From Candidatus Pacearchaeota archaeon (GTDB lineage: Archaea > Nanobdellota > Nanobdellia > Pacearchaeales > GW2011-AR1), in assembly GCA_023142835.1 (NCBI GenBank), contig JAGLIS010000023.1, forward strand, positions 1 to 48,659: a stretch of DNA of 48,659 nucleotides. The letters run 5' to 3'. The translations under genes were made by a program, and so were the position numbers. Shown here piece by piece: positions 32,198 through 40,909 of the stretch (the stretch's first letter is position 1; each line of letters begins with the position of its first letter). The notes beneath the pieces are model-generated. The model saw only the letters and a program-made list of their open reading frames with translations. It ran no database searches and was not told the DNA's origin.

Positions 32198-33115
32198 ATG
32201 AAAAATATAAGTGTATTGTTTTTAGGATTGTTCTTGTTAGTTGGATCTTTAGGATTTGTAGTTGCTGAGGAAGATGATTCTAATGTAGTTGAGATTCCTG
32301 AAGCTAGGGGAGTAGGTTTTTTTGAGGATGTTTTTGATAGGGTAGGGTTTGCTTTTATCTTTAATCGAGAACGAAAAATTGAGCGAGCTTTGGAGTTAGC
32401 TGAGAAAAGATTGGCTGAGGCTGAAGCATTTGCAGAGGAAGATCCTGAGAAAGCTGAGAAAGCTCAAGAGAGATATGGTGGTTTTGTTGCGGAGGCTGAG
32501 GAAATTTTAGAGAAAATTGAGGCGCAGAAATCAAATGATGAGGCTCGTTCGGTAAAGGATATGGAAGAGATGGCGAGGATTCAGAATAGATTTGAGAAGC
32601 ATAGGGAGCAGACAGAAGAAATTCATATTCGTGCTCTTGAGAGATTTAGAAATAACGATGCTAGTGAAGAAAAGATTGAACGGTTTGAAAATTTTTATGA
32701 AAGGGCTTTGAATCGTAGTGATGATATGGAGCAAAAGGTTCTTCAGAAAAAAAAGAATATTATTGAGCAACATAAGGTTTTATCTGGAAAATCTGATGGA
32801 GAACTTAAAGTGATTTTGGAAGAGATTGAATCTAAGGAAGGATTATTAAAATCTCGAGAGGTTAGGCTTGAAAGAGTTGAACAGAGAACTGAAAGAGTTA
32901 TTGTGGTTCATGAATTTGGGCTTGAGAAAGTTCGAACTCGTTTGGAGAATTCTGATTTATCTGATGAACAAAGAGTAAGGGTACAATCAGAACTTGGAAG
33001 ATTGGATCAGAGGTTAGATACTTTTAAGGAAAAATCTGATGAAAGAATTGAATTTGTGAAAGGGAAATTTGATGAAGTGGAAGTCTTTGATATTGCTAGT
33101 AGTGTTACTAATTAA
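32198..33115 (+). CDS. Exported coiled-coil protein, DUF5667-like, 305 aa
   Basis: A signal peptide at residues 1-23 (MKNISVLFLGLFLLVGSLGF, VVAEE) precedes FIFNRERKIERALELAEKRL and AEAEAFAEEDPEKAEKAQER, the pattern of DUF5667 proteins. The rest is a long charged coiled coil (about 60-290). Such proteins occur in archaeal and bacterial cell envelopes with unknown role. Strong Shine-Dalgarno GGAGG and a hairpin-plus-T terminator after the stop suggest a monocistronic, well-expressed gene. Confidence 0.78.
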   Translation: MKNISVLFLGLFLLVGSLGFVVAEEDDSNVVEIPEARGVGFFEDVFDRVGFAFIFNRERKIERALELAEKRLAEAEAFAEEDPEKAEKAQERYGGFVAEAEEILEKIEAQKSNDEARSVKDMEEMARIQNRFEKHREQTEEIHIRALERFRNNDASEEKIERFENFYERALNRSDDMEQKVLQKKKNIIEQHKVLSGKSDGELKVILEEIESKEGLLKSREVRLERVEQRTERVIVVHEFGLEKVRTRLENSDLSDEQRVRVQSELGRLDQRLDTFKEKSDERIEFVKGKFDEVEVFDIASSVTN

Positions 33116-33141
33116 TTTTATAGAACAAATTATTTTTATTT

Positions 33142-33165
33142 AGCCCTTAAGGGCTTTATTTTTAT
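33142..33165 (+). terminator. Terminator after the DUF5667-like gene
   Basis: AGCCCTTAAGGGCT (33142-33155) is a perfect 14-nt palindrome followed by TTATTTTTATT, 26 nt after the stop. Confidence 0.6.
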
Positions 33166-33288
33166 TGAATTAGTAAGTATGCAAGGTGTAATATTGAGAG
33201 TGTTTGATATTTAGTGAAATACAAAAGCTTTTAATAAAGTGAATCTTCTTATTTGAGAAAGAGAGGTGTTTTTGGAAACAAAAAGAAA

Positions 33289-34194
33289 ATGGTGAAATTT
33301 AATGTGGTTAGTTTTGGGAGTGCTGTCGTCGACGCTTTTGTAGATACTGAGTTTAATGAGAAGAGTAATTCGTTTAGTTATCCTGCTGGTTCTAAAATTC
33401 TCGTCGACGATTTGAAGTTTGATATTGGTGGCGGGGCAACAAATGTGGCGGTTGCTTTTGCTCGTTTGGGATTGGAGACTGGCTGTGTTTGTAAGATTGG
33501 CGACGATAATAATGGGCAGGATGTTTTGAATATGTTAAAGGAGGAAAACGTTAAGTTTCTTGGATCGAAGACGAAAGGTAAAACGGGATATTCGATAATT
33601 CTCGATAGTAAGGATAGGAGTAGAACTATTTTGACTTTTAAGGGTCCTGGAAATGATATAGAATTAAGTGAGGTTCCGAAATTTAAAACTGACTGGCTTT
33701 ATTTTTCTTCGGTGCTTGGGGAGAGTCTTAGGACGCAGGAGAAACTTGCGAGGAAGTTGAAAAAAGAAGGGACGAGGTTGGCGTTTAACCCAGGGGAATA
33801 TTTGATTAAGAGAGAGGATTTGATGTCGATTTTAAAGTTGTGTGATGTTTTGATTTTGAATAAACAAGAAGCTGAAATGCTCTGTAAGAAATATAAGAAG
33901 AAAGGGAATTTGATGGTTTGTCTTCAGGAATTGGGACCAAGGATTATTGTTATAACTGATAAGAATAAATTGATAAGTTGTAGCGACGAGGATAAGAATT
34001 ATTTTTTGAAGCCTAATAAGATTAAGGTTGTTGAGAGAACTGGGGCAGGGGATGCGTTTGCTTCGGGATTTGTTGCGGGAGTTATTGCAGGGAAGACGAT
34101 TCCTGAAAGTTTGAAATTGGGTTTGAGGGAGAGTGAGTCTGTGATTAGATATTTTGGAGCTAAGAATAAATTGTTGAGGATGAAATTAAAATGA
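33289..34194 (+). CDS. PfkB-family sugar kinase
   Basis: Ribokinase-type fold, 301 aa. VVSFGSAVVDAFVDTEF starts the first strand, DDLKFDIGGGATNVAVAFAR is PfkB signature 1, and VERTGAGDAFASGFVAGVIA is signature 2 with the catalytic Asp and anion hole. First gene of an operon with aldolase, isomerase and TIM, so phosphorylating fructose-6-phosphate is the likely role, though other substrates are possible. I take the ATG at 33289 because upstream codons to a TTG at 33253 are very basic and unlike the family. Overlaps the aldolase start by 4 nt. Confidence 0.85.
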   Translation: MVKFNVVSFGSAVVDAFVDTEFNEKSNSFSYPAGSKILVDDLKFDIGGGATNVAVAFARLGLETGCVCKIGDDNNGQDVLNMLKEENVKFLGSKTKGKTGYSIILDSKDRSRTILTFKGPGNDIELSEVPKFKTDWLYFSSVLGESLRTQEKLARKLKKEGTRLAFNPGEYLIKREDLMSILKLCDVLILNKQEAEMLCKKYKKKGNLMVCLQELGPRIIVITDKNKLISCSDEDKNYFLKPNKIKVVERTGAGDAFASGFVAGVIAGKTIPESLKLGLRESESVIRYFGAKNKLLRMKLK

Positions 34195-34946
34195 TTAAGT
34201 TGAATAAGATAGTTAGAAAAGGTAAGGCATTGTTTTTAGCCTATGACCAAGGGTTGGAACATGGGCCAACAGATTTTAATGATAAGAATGTTGATCCAGA
34301 GTTTATTATAAAAATTGCTAAGAAAGGAAAGTATACTGGAATTATTTTTCAAAAGGGGATAGCAGAAAAATATAGTCGAGAGATAAAGTTAAGCAAGATT
34401 CCTTTGATAGTTAAGCTCAATGGGAAAACTAATTTGGTTATGGGTGAGCCTGTTTCTAGGCAATTGTGTACTGTCGGTGAGGCAATTAAATTGGGTGCGG
34501 TTGCAGTTGGTTATACGATTTATATTGGGAGTAAGCATGAGGATGAAATGTTGTCGGAGTTTGAAAGTATACAAAGAGAGGCGCATAAGAATGGTTTGCC
34601 AGTTATTTGTTGGATTTACCCTCGAGGAAAAGGAGTTTCTGGTAGAAAGAAAAAAGATTTGATGGCTTATGCTGCACGGGTTGGGCTTGAGATTGGTACA
34701 GATATTATTAAGATTCAATCTAATGGTAAGAAAGAGGATTTAGCTTGGGCTGTTAAAAGTGCTGGAAAAACTCGGGTTGTTATTGCAGGTGGGAAAATGA
34801 AAGATGAAAAGGATTTAATTAAGGAGGTAAGGGAATCGATGAATGTTGGATGTATTGGTTTTGCTATTGGTAGAAATGTTTGGCAGAGTAAGAACCCTTT
34901 GAAAATTTCTAATAAAATAAGGGAGGTTATTTGGAAAAATGATTGA
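34191..34946 (+). CDS. Class I fructose-bisphosphate aldolase (archaeal DhnA type)
   Basis: Cleaves fructose-1,6-bisphosphate or makes it in gluconeogenesis. FLAYDQGLEHGPTDF is the characteristic opening of archaeal FBA class IA; GAVAVGYTIYIGSKHEDEML, WIYPRGKGVSG, and the Schiff-base strand GTDIIKIQSN with its Lys, then VVIAGGKMKDEKDL and IGFAIGRNVWQ for the phosphate site. 251 aa, full length. Overlaps the kinase upstream (4 nt) and the isomerase downstream (8 nt). Confidence 0.92.
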   Translation: MIKLNKIVRKGKALFLAYDQGLEHGPTDFNDKNVDPEFIIKIAKKGKYTGIIFQKGIAEKYSREIKLSKIPLIVKLNGKTNLVMGEPVSRQLCTVGEAIKLGAVAVGYTIYIGSKHEDEMLSEFESIQREAHKNGLPVICWIYPRGKGVSGRKKKDLMAYAARVGLEIGTDIIKIQSNGKKEDLAWAVKSAGKTRVVIAGGKMKDEKDLIKEVRESMNVGCIGFAIGRNVWQSKNPLKISNKIREVIWKND

Positions 34947-35376
34947 AGTAGATTATAAGAATTTGAAGAGGTTATGTGATAAGAAGATAGTCAGGAAGTA
35001 TGCTGATATGAAGGAGAGGTTCTTGTTGGAAGTTAAGGGGAATCCTTTACTTTATACTGTTTATATTAAGGATTTTGAAACTTTTGAAACTGGCTTAACG
35101 GTTATAGAATCTGGGAAAATTGGAAAGGAGTATTTTATGACTAAAGGACATAGACACAAAAAACCTATAGAAGAAGTTTATATGCTTATCGAGGGGAAAG
35201 GAGAACTTTTGATTAAGGAAAAAAATAAGATTAGAAAAATAAATATGAAGAAAGGTAAGGTTTATTTTATTCCTGGAAAGTCTGGACATAGGCTTATTAA
35301 TACTGGAAAGAATCGTTTAGAAGTTTTTACAATTTATAGCAAAAATGGGGGGTATGATTATGGTTTCGAATTCTAA
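34939..35376 (+). CDS. Cupin-type glucose-6-phosphate isomerase
   Basis: Archaeal metal-dependent PGI of cupin fold, 145 aa. TGLTVIESGKIGKEYFMTKG leads into GHRH, with EEVYMLIEGKGELL giving the metal-binding Glu and GKSGHRLINTG the last His. These are the cPGI metal ligands. The protein is shorter than the Pyrococcus enzyme but has the whole barrel. Placed between aldolase and a GH15-like gene in the glycolytic operon. Confidence 0.88.
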   Translation: MIEVDYKNLKRLCDKKIVRKYADMKERFLLEVKGNPLLYTVYIKDFETFETGLTVIESGKIGKEYFMTKGHRHKKPIEEVYMLIEGKGELLIKEKNKIRKINMKKGKVYFIPGKSGHRLINTGKNRLEVFTIYSKNGGYDYGFEF

Positions 35377-36529
35377 AGATAAAGTAGATTTGTTGAAGAA
35401 GAGTGAAGAAGTTGTTAAGTCTTTACAGTTAAAAAATGGAGGTATACTTGCAACTCCGAAAGATGCGGCTTATCCTTATATTTATACTCGGGATAGTGTT
35501 ATCATTAGTAAGGCTATGAATCGTATAGGGATGGCTGATGCGTCTGAAAAATTTTATTATTTTATGAAGAAGGCTGTTAAAATAGAAAATTACAAAGAGG
35601 TTTTTCAGAGGTATACTTCTTCAGGATTGCCTTCAGTAACAAGAAAGGTGCAAAATGATAATGAAGGATTATTGTTGCATGGGATATATGATACTTATTT
35701 ATATAATAAGAAAGAGACATTTTTAGAGAATATGTGGATGACTGTTGAACAGATTGTTGGGCTTATATTTTCTTATTCAAGGTCGGGATTAGTTAAAACT
35801 AATTCTAGTATTCATGAATTTAAGAAACTGGAAAAGGGATATGATCTTTGGGTTAATTGTGCTTGTTATCGAGGATTAAAAGATGCAGTAAAAATAGCTG
35901 AAATTTTAAATCATAAAAAAGAAAGTAAGGAGTGGGATAAAAAGGCAGAGAAAATAAAAAAGAATATTAAAAAAAGATTGTTCAATAAGAAACTTAAAGT
36001 TTATATTAAAAATAGGAGGTTTCCTGATTCTCCAGATATTTCTCAGTTGGCTCCATTTTATTTTGATGTTGTAGATGATAAGAAAATTTTAAGAAATACT
36101 TTGACTTATTTGCGAAAACATATTTGGGATGGTGAAATCGGAGGGTTTAGGAGATTTAGGAAATTTGAAGTTTGTGATGATTGGCATTGGTATACCGGTG
36201 GTTCTGGGAGCTGGTGTGTCCTTACTGCAATGGTCGCTAGATTTTATAAGAAGTTAAATAACAAGACAGGTTATAATGAATGTGTAAAATGGTTAAGGGA
36301 TGTAGCTTTTTTTTCTGATGGATTTTTACCAGAGCACATTGCGACTAAGGAAGAATATGATGATTGGAAGGTTCATGAAATTGAATTTAATTCTAGAATT
36401 ATAAATGAAATGAATAAGGCTGAAGAATCTGTTAAAAATTTTAAAGGGAAAAAGATGGTTTGTTGGGCGAATCCATTGGGTTGGAGTCATGCTGAATATA
36501 TTTTGTTAAGGAAAGGAGATTTGAAATGA
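35360..36529 (+). CDS. GH15-like (alpha/alpha)6 protein, glucoamylase-related
   Basis: Cytosolic (no signal peptide), 389 aa. YPYIYTRDSVIISKAMNRIG, GYDLWVNCACYRGLKD, WYTGGSGSWCVLTAMVARFY, FLPEHIATKEEYDDW and WANPLGWSHAEYILL follow the GH15 glucoamylase pattern. The general base Glu in LPEHI is present. The acid position, E in the fungal YDLWEE motif, reads V in YDLWVN by eye alignment, so activity is uncertain. It probably trims intracellular glucans or related glucosides. I prefer ATG 35360 (GGGGGG just upstream) over 35345. Overlaps pgi and tpi. Confidence 0.8.
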   Translation: MVSNSKDKVDLLKKSEEVVKSLQLKNGGILATPKDAAYPYIYTRDSVIISKAMNRIGMADASEKFYYFMKKAVKIENYKEVFQRYTSSGLPSVTRKVQNDNEGLLLHGIYDTYLYNKKETFLENMWMTVEQIVGLIFSYSRSGLVKTNSSIHEFKKLEKGYDLWVNCACYRGLKDAVKIAEILNHKKESKEWDKKAEKIKKNIKKRLFNKKLKVYIKNRRFPDSPDISQLAPFYFDVVDDKKILRNTLTYLRKHIWDGEIGGFRRFRKFEVCDDWHWYTGGSGSWCVLTAMVARFYKKLNNKTGYNECVKWLRDVAFFSDGFLPEHIATKEEYDDWKVHEIEFNSRIINEMNKAEESVKNFKGKKMVCWANPLGWSHAEYILLRKGDLK

Positions 36530-37155
36530 AACCTCTTGTTGTTGTAAATTTCAAAACGTATAGGCAAGGGAAGGAAGCGATTAATTTAGCTAAGCAGATT
36601 GAAAGAGTTGATGGGAAAATTATCGTCGGTGTGCAGGCAAGTGATGTTTATGAGATTGTTAAGAAAACTAAATTAAAAGTTTATAGTCAGCATGTGGATT
36701 ATTTAGAAAAAGGACGAGCAACGGGATTTATTCTTCCCGAGGCTGTAAGGGGGGATAAGGCTATTGGGAGTTTTTTGAATCATTCGGAGCATAAGTTAGG
36801 GTTTGATGTTTTGAAAAAAACTGTTAAGAGATGTAATGAGGTAGGATTAAAGACTGTGGTTTTTGCTTCATCGTTGAGGGAAGCTTTGAAAATTGAAAAG
36901 TTAAAGCCTGATTATTTGGTAATAGAACCTCCTGAACTTGTTGGGGGAAAGGTTTCTGTTTCTGAATCTAAGCCGGAATTAATAGAGAAGATAAAGAAGA
37001 GTTTGAAAATGGATTTTCTCGTCGGTGCGGGGATTCATTCTTATGAAGATTTGAAGATTGCTATGAAACTTGGAGCGTCGGGTATTGCAGTTAGTTCGGC
37101 TATTTGTAATGTTAAGAATTCTGGGAAGGCGTTGAGGGAGTTGATTGGAAAGTGA
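36526..37155 (+). CDS. tpiA: Triosephosphate isomerase (archaeal)
   Basis: Interconverts DHAP and glyceraldehyde-3-phosphate. VVVNFKTY holds the catalytic Lys, IGSFLNHSEHKLGF the His, and YLVIEPPELVGGKVSVSE the catalytic Glu and flexible loop. 209 aa, the short archaeal form. FLVGAGIHSYEDL and GIAVSSAICN complete the phosphate site. Coupled to its neighbours: ATGA with the gene before, GTGA with the gene after. Confidence 0.93.
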   Translation: MKPLVVVNFKTYRQGKEAINLAKQIERVDGKIIVGVQASDVYEIVKKTKLKVYSQHVDYLEKGRATGFILPEAVRGDKAIGSFLNHSEHKLGFDVLKKTVKRCNEVGLKTVVFASSLREALKIEKLKPDYLVIEPPELVGGKVSVSESKPELIEKIKKSLKMDFLVGAGIHSYEDLKIAMKLGASGIAVSSAICNVKNSGKALRELIGK

Positions 37156-37577
37156 AGGATAAATTATTGTTAAATATTTTGCATGAGGTGCAAGATAAGG
37201 AAGGTTATCTTTCTGAAAAAAGTTTGAAGAAGATTAGTGTAGAATATAATATTCCGATGTCTAAACTTTATAGCGTCGCTACATTTTATACAATGTTACG
37301 AACTAAGAAACAAGGAAAGTATGTTATAGAATTGTGCGGATCTCCGAGTTGTGTTTTAAATAAAAGTAGGGAGATAGAAAAATTTTTGGAGAGGGAGTTA
37401 AAGATTGAGATTGGTGAGACGAGTAAGGATGATTTGTTTTCGGTTTATAAGACTTCATGTATTGGGTGTTGTGATGAGGCACCTGCGATGTTGGTTAATG
37501 GGGAACCGTATACGAAGTTAACTGTTAAGAGAGTCAAAGAAATTTTAGAGGAATTAAGAAAAAATGCAAATTCTTAG
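37152..37577 (+). CDS. NuoE/HydC-like [2Fe-2S] subunit
   Basis: Thioredoxin-like ferredoxin subunit that passes electrons between NuoF-type and hydrogenase subunits. N-terminal helical part (VATFYTMLRTKKQGKYVI) then the cluster ligands CGSPSC (C-x4-C) and CIGCCDEAP (C-x3-C). 141 aa is slightly shorter than typical NuoE (about 160). The start is GTG, overlapping the tpi stop. Lies directly before NuoF-like and HydA genes, so it belongs to an NADH-linked hydrogenase. Confidence 0.88.
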   Translation: MKDKLLLNILHEVQDKEGYLSEKSLKKISVEYNIPMSKLYSVATFYTMLRTKKQGKYVIELCGSPSCVLNKSREIEKFLERELKIEIGETSKDDLFSVYKTSCIGCCDEAPAMLVNGEPYTKLTVKRVKEILEELRKNANS

Positions 37578-38679
37578 AGAGACAAAATTGGAAGGGTTGA
37601 GGTTGGCTAGAAAAGTTGGGCGACAGAAAGTTCTTGAGATTTTGTTGAAGAAAAAATTAGGAGGTCGGGGTGGTGCAAATTTTCCGGTTGCAAAAAAATG
37701 GGAGACAGCACTTGGTGTGAAAGCAGATGAAAGGTATGTGATATGTAATGCAGATGAAGGTGAGCCGGGAACTTTTAAGGATAAATTTATTTTGAAGAAT
37801 AATTTTGAGACGATGATTGAGGGATTGTTAATTGCGGCTTATGTTTTGAGAGCTAAGAGGTGTTTTATTTATCTTCGAGGAGAGTATGATTATTTGAGGG
37901 AAGAACTTGAGGAGAAAATAAAAGAAGTTTTGGAGAAATCTAAAATGAAAGTTTCGATTGAAATTGTTAGAGGTGCTGGGGCGTATATTTGTGGGGAGGA
38001 GACTGCGATTATACAGTCGATAATGGGGAATAGGGGTAGTTCAATGTATAAACCGCCTCATCCTACTATTTCGGGTTTGTGGGGTAAGCCTACTGTTTTG
38101 AATAATGTTGAGACATTGACTTGTGTTCCTCAAGCGTTGGTCTATGAGGATTGGAATCCTGATTATAGGTTGTTTTCTATTTCGGGAGATGTTAATCATC
38201 CAGGAGTTTATGAGTGGGAATTGGGAGTAAAGATGTCTACGATTTTGGATGTTGTCAAACCGAGGGAGAAAATTAAGGCAATGTCTTTTGGTTGTTTTGG
38301 GGGGATTATGCCAGTTAAGAAAAGTTCTTCTGTTTCTCAGGAGACTATCTGTAAGGGTAATTGTCAGCATGGTGCGTTTAGTATTATCTTTATTGGGGAG
38401 AGACATAATATCGTCGATATATGTTTGAGTATCGCAAAATTTTATACTTATGAGTCTTGTGGAAAGTGTACTCCTTGTCGGGAGGGGACGATAAGATTGG
38501 TTAATCTGCTTAAGAAAATAAAAAGTAAAAAGGTAAATGAGGGTGATATAAAATTGTTGAAGGAATTTGCAGAGCATATTCAAGAGACGAGCTTGTGTGG
38601 ATTGGGACAGTCTTGTGGGAATCATATATTGACGAGTCTTAAATATTTTAAGAAAGATTATATGAGGTATATAAAATGA
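37564..38679 (+). CDS. NuoF/HydB-like flavoprotein subunit
   Basis: NADH:acceptor module. GRGGANFPVAKKW (FMN/NADH loop), CNADEGEPGTFKD, GAGAYICGEETAI, GKPTVLNNVET, an SLBB segment (SISGDVNHPGVYEW), and the N3-type [4Fe-4S] motif ESCGKCTPCREGT plus the distal Cys in SLCGLGQSC. At 371 aa it lacks the N-terminal thioredoxin-like and C-terminal ferredoxin extensions of bifurcating HydB proteins, giving a minimal version. Overlaps NuoE by 14 nt and HydA by 4 nt. Confidence 0.92.
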   Translation: MQILRETKLEGLRLARKVGRQKVLEILLKKKLGGRGGANFPVAKKWETALGVKADERYVICNADEGEPGTFKDKFILKNNFETMIEGLLIAAYVLRAKRCFIYLRGEYDYLREELEEKIKEVLEKSKMKVSIEIVRGAGAYICGEETAIIQSIMGNRGSSMYKPPHPTISGLWGKPTVLNNVETLTCVPQALVYEDWNPDYRLFSISGDVNHPGVYEWELGVKMSTILDVVKPREKIKAMSFGCFGGIMPVKKSSSVSQETICKGNCQHGAFSIIFIGERHNIVDICLSIAKFYTYESCGKCTPCREGTIRLVNLLKKIKSKKVNEGDIKLLKEFAEHIQETSLCGLGQSCGNHILTSLKYFKKDYMRYIK

Positions 38680-40343
38680 GGATAATTCTTGATGGGAAAA
38701 ATTTGGAAGTTGATGGGGAAAAAACAATTTTAGAAATTTGTCAAGGACAAAATATTAAAATTCCTACGTTGTGTTATCATAAGAATTTATTTCCTGAGGC
38801 AAGATGTAGATTATGTTTGGTTGACCTTGATGGGAAATTGGTGACTGCTTGTTCTACTAAGGCAAAAGAGAATTCTAAAATTGTAACCTCTTCTGAAAAG
38901 GTTTTAATGGCTCGACGGAGAAATATGGAATTGATGAATCCTGGTGTTGATATTGGTAAGTTGTCGGATGATTTTGAGGCGAGGGAAATTTATGAGCAGG
39001 TTGGTTTGGATAATGAGAGATTTAAGCCGATAAAAAATTATCTTCCGGAACTTGGAGCTGCACTTGTCAGGGATAATAATAAATGTGTTAATTGTGGACG
39101 GTGTGTTCAGGTTTGTGAAAAGATACAGGCTATTTCGGCGGTTGATTTTGCGAGTCGGGCTCATAATGAACATGTGACTCCATATTTTGAAAAGCATTTG
39201 TCGGATATTGCGTGTATAAAATGTGGGCAGTGTTTGATTAATTGTCCTGTTGGGGCTATTTCTGAGAGGTCGCATTTGAAGGAAGTTGTTGAGGCGTTGA
39301 ATAATCCTAAGAAGCATGTTGTTGCACAGACGGCACCGTCGATAAGAGCGGCGTTGGGGGAGCTTTTTGGTATGGAGGCTGGGACATTGGTAACGGGGAA
39401 GATGGTTACGGCTTTGAGGGGGTGCGGTTTTGATAAAGTTTTTGATGTTGATTTGGGTGCGGATATGACTATAATGGAAGAGTCTGCAGAGTTGTTGAAG
39501 AGGATTGAGAAGGGAGGACCTTTTCCCATGATTACGACTTGTTGCCCGAGTTGGATTTTGATGATGGAACATTTTTATCCCGAGTTGATTCCTAATATGT
39601 CGACGTGCAAGAGTCCTCATGAGATGTTGGGGATGCTTATTAAAACGTATTATGCCGAGAAGGCAAATATAAATCCTAAAGATATTGTCGTTGTAAGTAT
39701 TATGCCTTGTGTCGCGAAGAAGTTTGAGTCTACTCGTCCCGAATTGAATACTGAGGTAGATTATGTTCTTACGACGAGAGAGTTGGGGAGGTTGATTAAG
39801 CAAAGGAAAATTGATTTTGTTAAACTTGAAGATGAGGATTTTGACCCGACTCTTGGGATTGCGAGTGGGGCTGGGGATATTTTTGGAAATGCTGGAGGGG
39901 TGATGGAGGCGGCTTTGAGGACTAGTTATGAGATTGCTACTGGGAAGAAACTTAAGAAAGTTGAGTTCGATAATCTTCGGAATTTTAAAGGGATAAAAAC
40001 TGGTTCGATTAAATTGAATAATAATGTAATAAAATATGCTTGTGCAAGTGGTGGGGCGAACATTAGAGAGTTGTTGAAGAATAAGGATAAGTATCAATTT
40101 TTAGAGATGATGGCTTGTCCTGGAGGATGTATTGGAGGGGGGGGACAGCCAATTTATTTTGATGATAAGGTTTTGGAATTGAGAAGTAAGGCGTTGTATG
40201 AGCAGGATTCAAAAAGGGAATTTAGGAGGTCTCACGAGAATCCGATTGTTAAGGAAATTTATAAGAAGTATTTGGGGAAACCGTTGAGTAAGAAAGCGGA
40301 GAAGTTGTTGCATACGAGGTATCGGGAGAGGGATGGGTTTTGA
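38676..40343 (+). CDS. hydA: [FeFe]-hydrogenase catalytic subunit
   Basis: Produces or oxidises H2. Residues 1-75 are a [2Fe-2S] domain (C33, C44, C47, C59). Two [4Fe-4S] motifs follow (C137/140/143/147 and C180/183/186/190). The H-domain carries the three H-cluster signatures: TTCCPSW (C290), MPCVAKKFE (C345) and ACPGGCIGGGGQP (C481, C485). The small-subunit tail is fused (RRSHENPIVKEIY). The His-Cys3 cluster normally found between the [2Fe-2S] and ferredoxin domains is absent: the region at 84-112 has no Cys or His. Last gene of the operon; maturation genes hydEFG are not in the window. Confidence 0.96.
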   Translation: MRIILDGKNLEVDGEKTILEICQGQNIKIPTLCYHKNLFPEARCRLCLVDLDGKLVTACSTKAKENSKIVTSSEKVLMARRRNMELMNPGVDIGKLSDDFEAREIYEQVGLDNERFKPIKNYLPELGAALVRDNNKCVNCGRCVQVCEKIQAISAVDFASRAHNEHVTPYFEKHLSDIACIKCGQCLINCPVGAISERSHLKEVVEALNNPKKHVVAQTAPSIRAALGELFGMEAGTLVTGKMVTALRGCGFDKVFDVDLGADMTIMEESAELLKRIEKGGPFPMITTCCPSWILMMEHFYPELIPNMSTCKSPHEMLGMLIKTYYAEKANINPKDIVVVSIMPCVAKKFESTRPELNTEVDYVLTTRELGRLIKQRKIDFVKLEDEDFDPTLGIASGAGDIFGNAGGVMEAALRTSYEIATGKKLKKVEFDNLRNFKGIKTGSIKLNNNVIKYACASGGANIRELLKNKDKYQFLEMMACPGGCIGGGGQPIYFDDKVLELRSKALYEQDSKREFRRSHENPIVKEIYKKYLGKPLSKKAEKLLHTRYRERDGF

Positions 40344-40388
40344 GTTGGTGGTAGATAGATTTAAGATGTTCTTTTTCTTTTTAAAAAT

Positions 40389-40856
40389 ATGAAATGGGGA
40401 ATTCCTCCGCTAATTAAAGTTTATGAAGCTTTAGGTAGTATCGCCGATAAGAGGATAGAAATTGATGGATTAAAAGCCAAAGTTTATTCTTCGAGTAAGG
40501 GGAAATTTTATAATGTAAGGTACGAATCTGAAACTAATTCTATTATGGTAAATGACAATGGCTCGTATTATAAAGGATATTTGGGATATCCTGCAATTGC
40601 GTATTTGATGAAAATTGGAGAGCTTGAGTTTTCTGAAGAATATGCTGATGCTTTAGCGGGAATTGAGTGGAAGGATATCAATGTCAGGTTTAAGAATGAT
40701 TTTTCTAAAACACAAAAGTATGTGGACGAGATAGTTGAAAGTAAGGGTTTGAATTTAGGTCATTTCTATGATTATTTGGAAAGAGTTTTAGAGCAGATTA
40801 AATCAAAGGATTTGAATTTGTTGGGAAAGAAAGAAGGTCCGCCTAAGGGATACTGA
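40389..40856 (+). CDS. Conserved hypothetical protein, 155 aa
   Basis: Not recognised by name. A small alpha/beta protein beginning MKWGIPPLIKVYEALGSIAD, with DNGSYYKGYLGYPAIAYLMK in the middle and a helical end. No membrane segment. It sits between the hydrogenase operon and glucokinase with its own AT-rich promoter region (TTTTTAAAAATATG). Small proteins of this pattern are common in DPANN genomes; function unknown. Confidence 0.6.
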   Translation: MKWGIPPLIKVYEALGSIADKRIEIDGLKAKVYSSSKGKFYNVRYESETNSIMVNDNGSYYKGYLGYPAIAYLMKIGELEFSEEYADALAGIEWKDINVRFKNDFSKTQKYVDEIVESKGLNLGHFYDYLERVLEQIKSKDLNLLGKKEGPPKGY

Positions 40857-40909
40857 TTTCTACAATTCTAGATAAATAGTTTTTTAAACATCCTAAGCCT
40901 TTCGTTTCC

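Noticed and set aside
32038..32268. A 76-codon frame in the leader before the DUF5667-like gene
   Set aside because: It crosses three hairpins and overlaps the signal-peptide codons in another frame; the leader reading is better.
38041..38727. A 228-codon open frame antisense to the NuoF-like gene
   Set aside because: Same effect of biased base composition; no promoter or domain pattern.
38904..40097. A 397-codon open frame antisense to the hydrogenase gene
   Set aside because: It lies wholly opposite hydA, whose coding sequence is unmistakable; the frame is open because the sense strand is purine-rich. The translated product is a low-complexity Asn/Arg/Ile-rich string.
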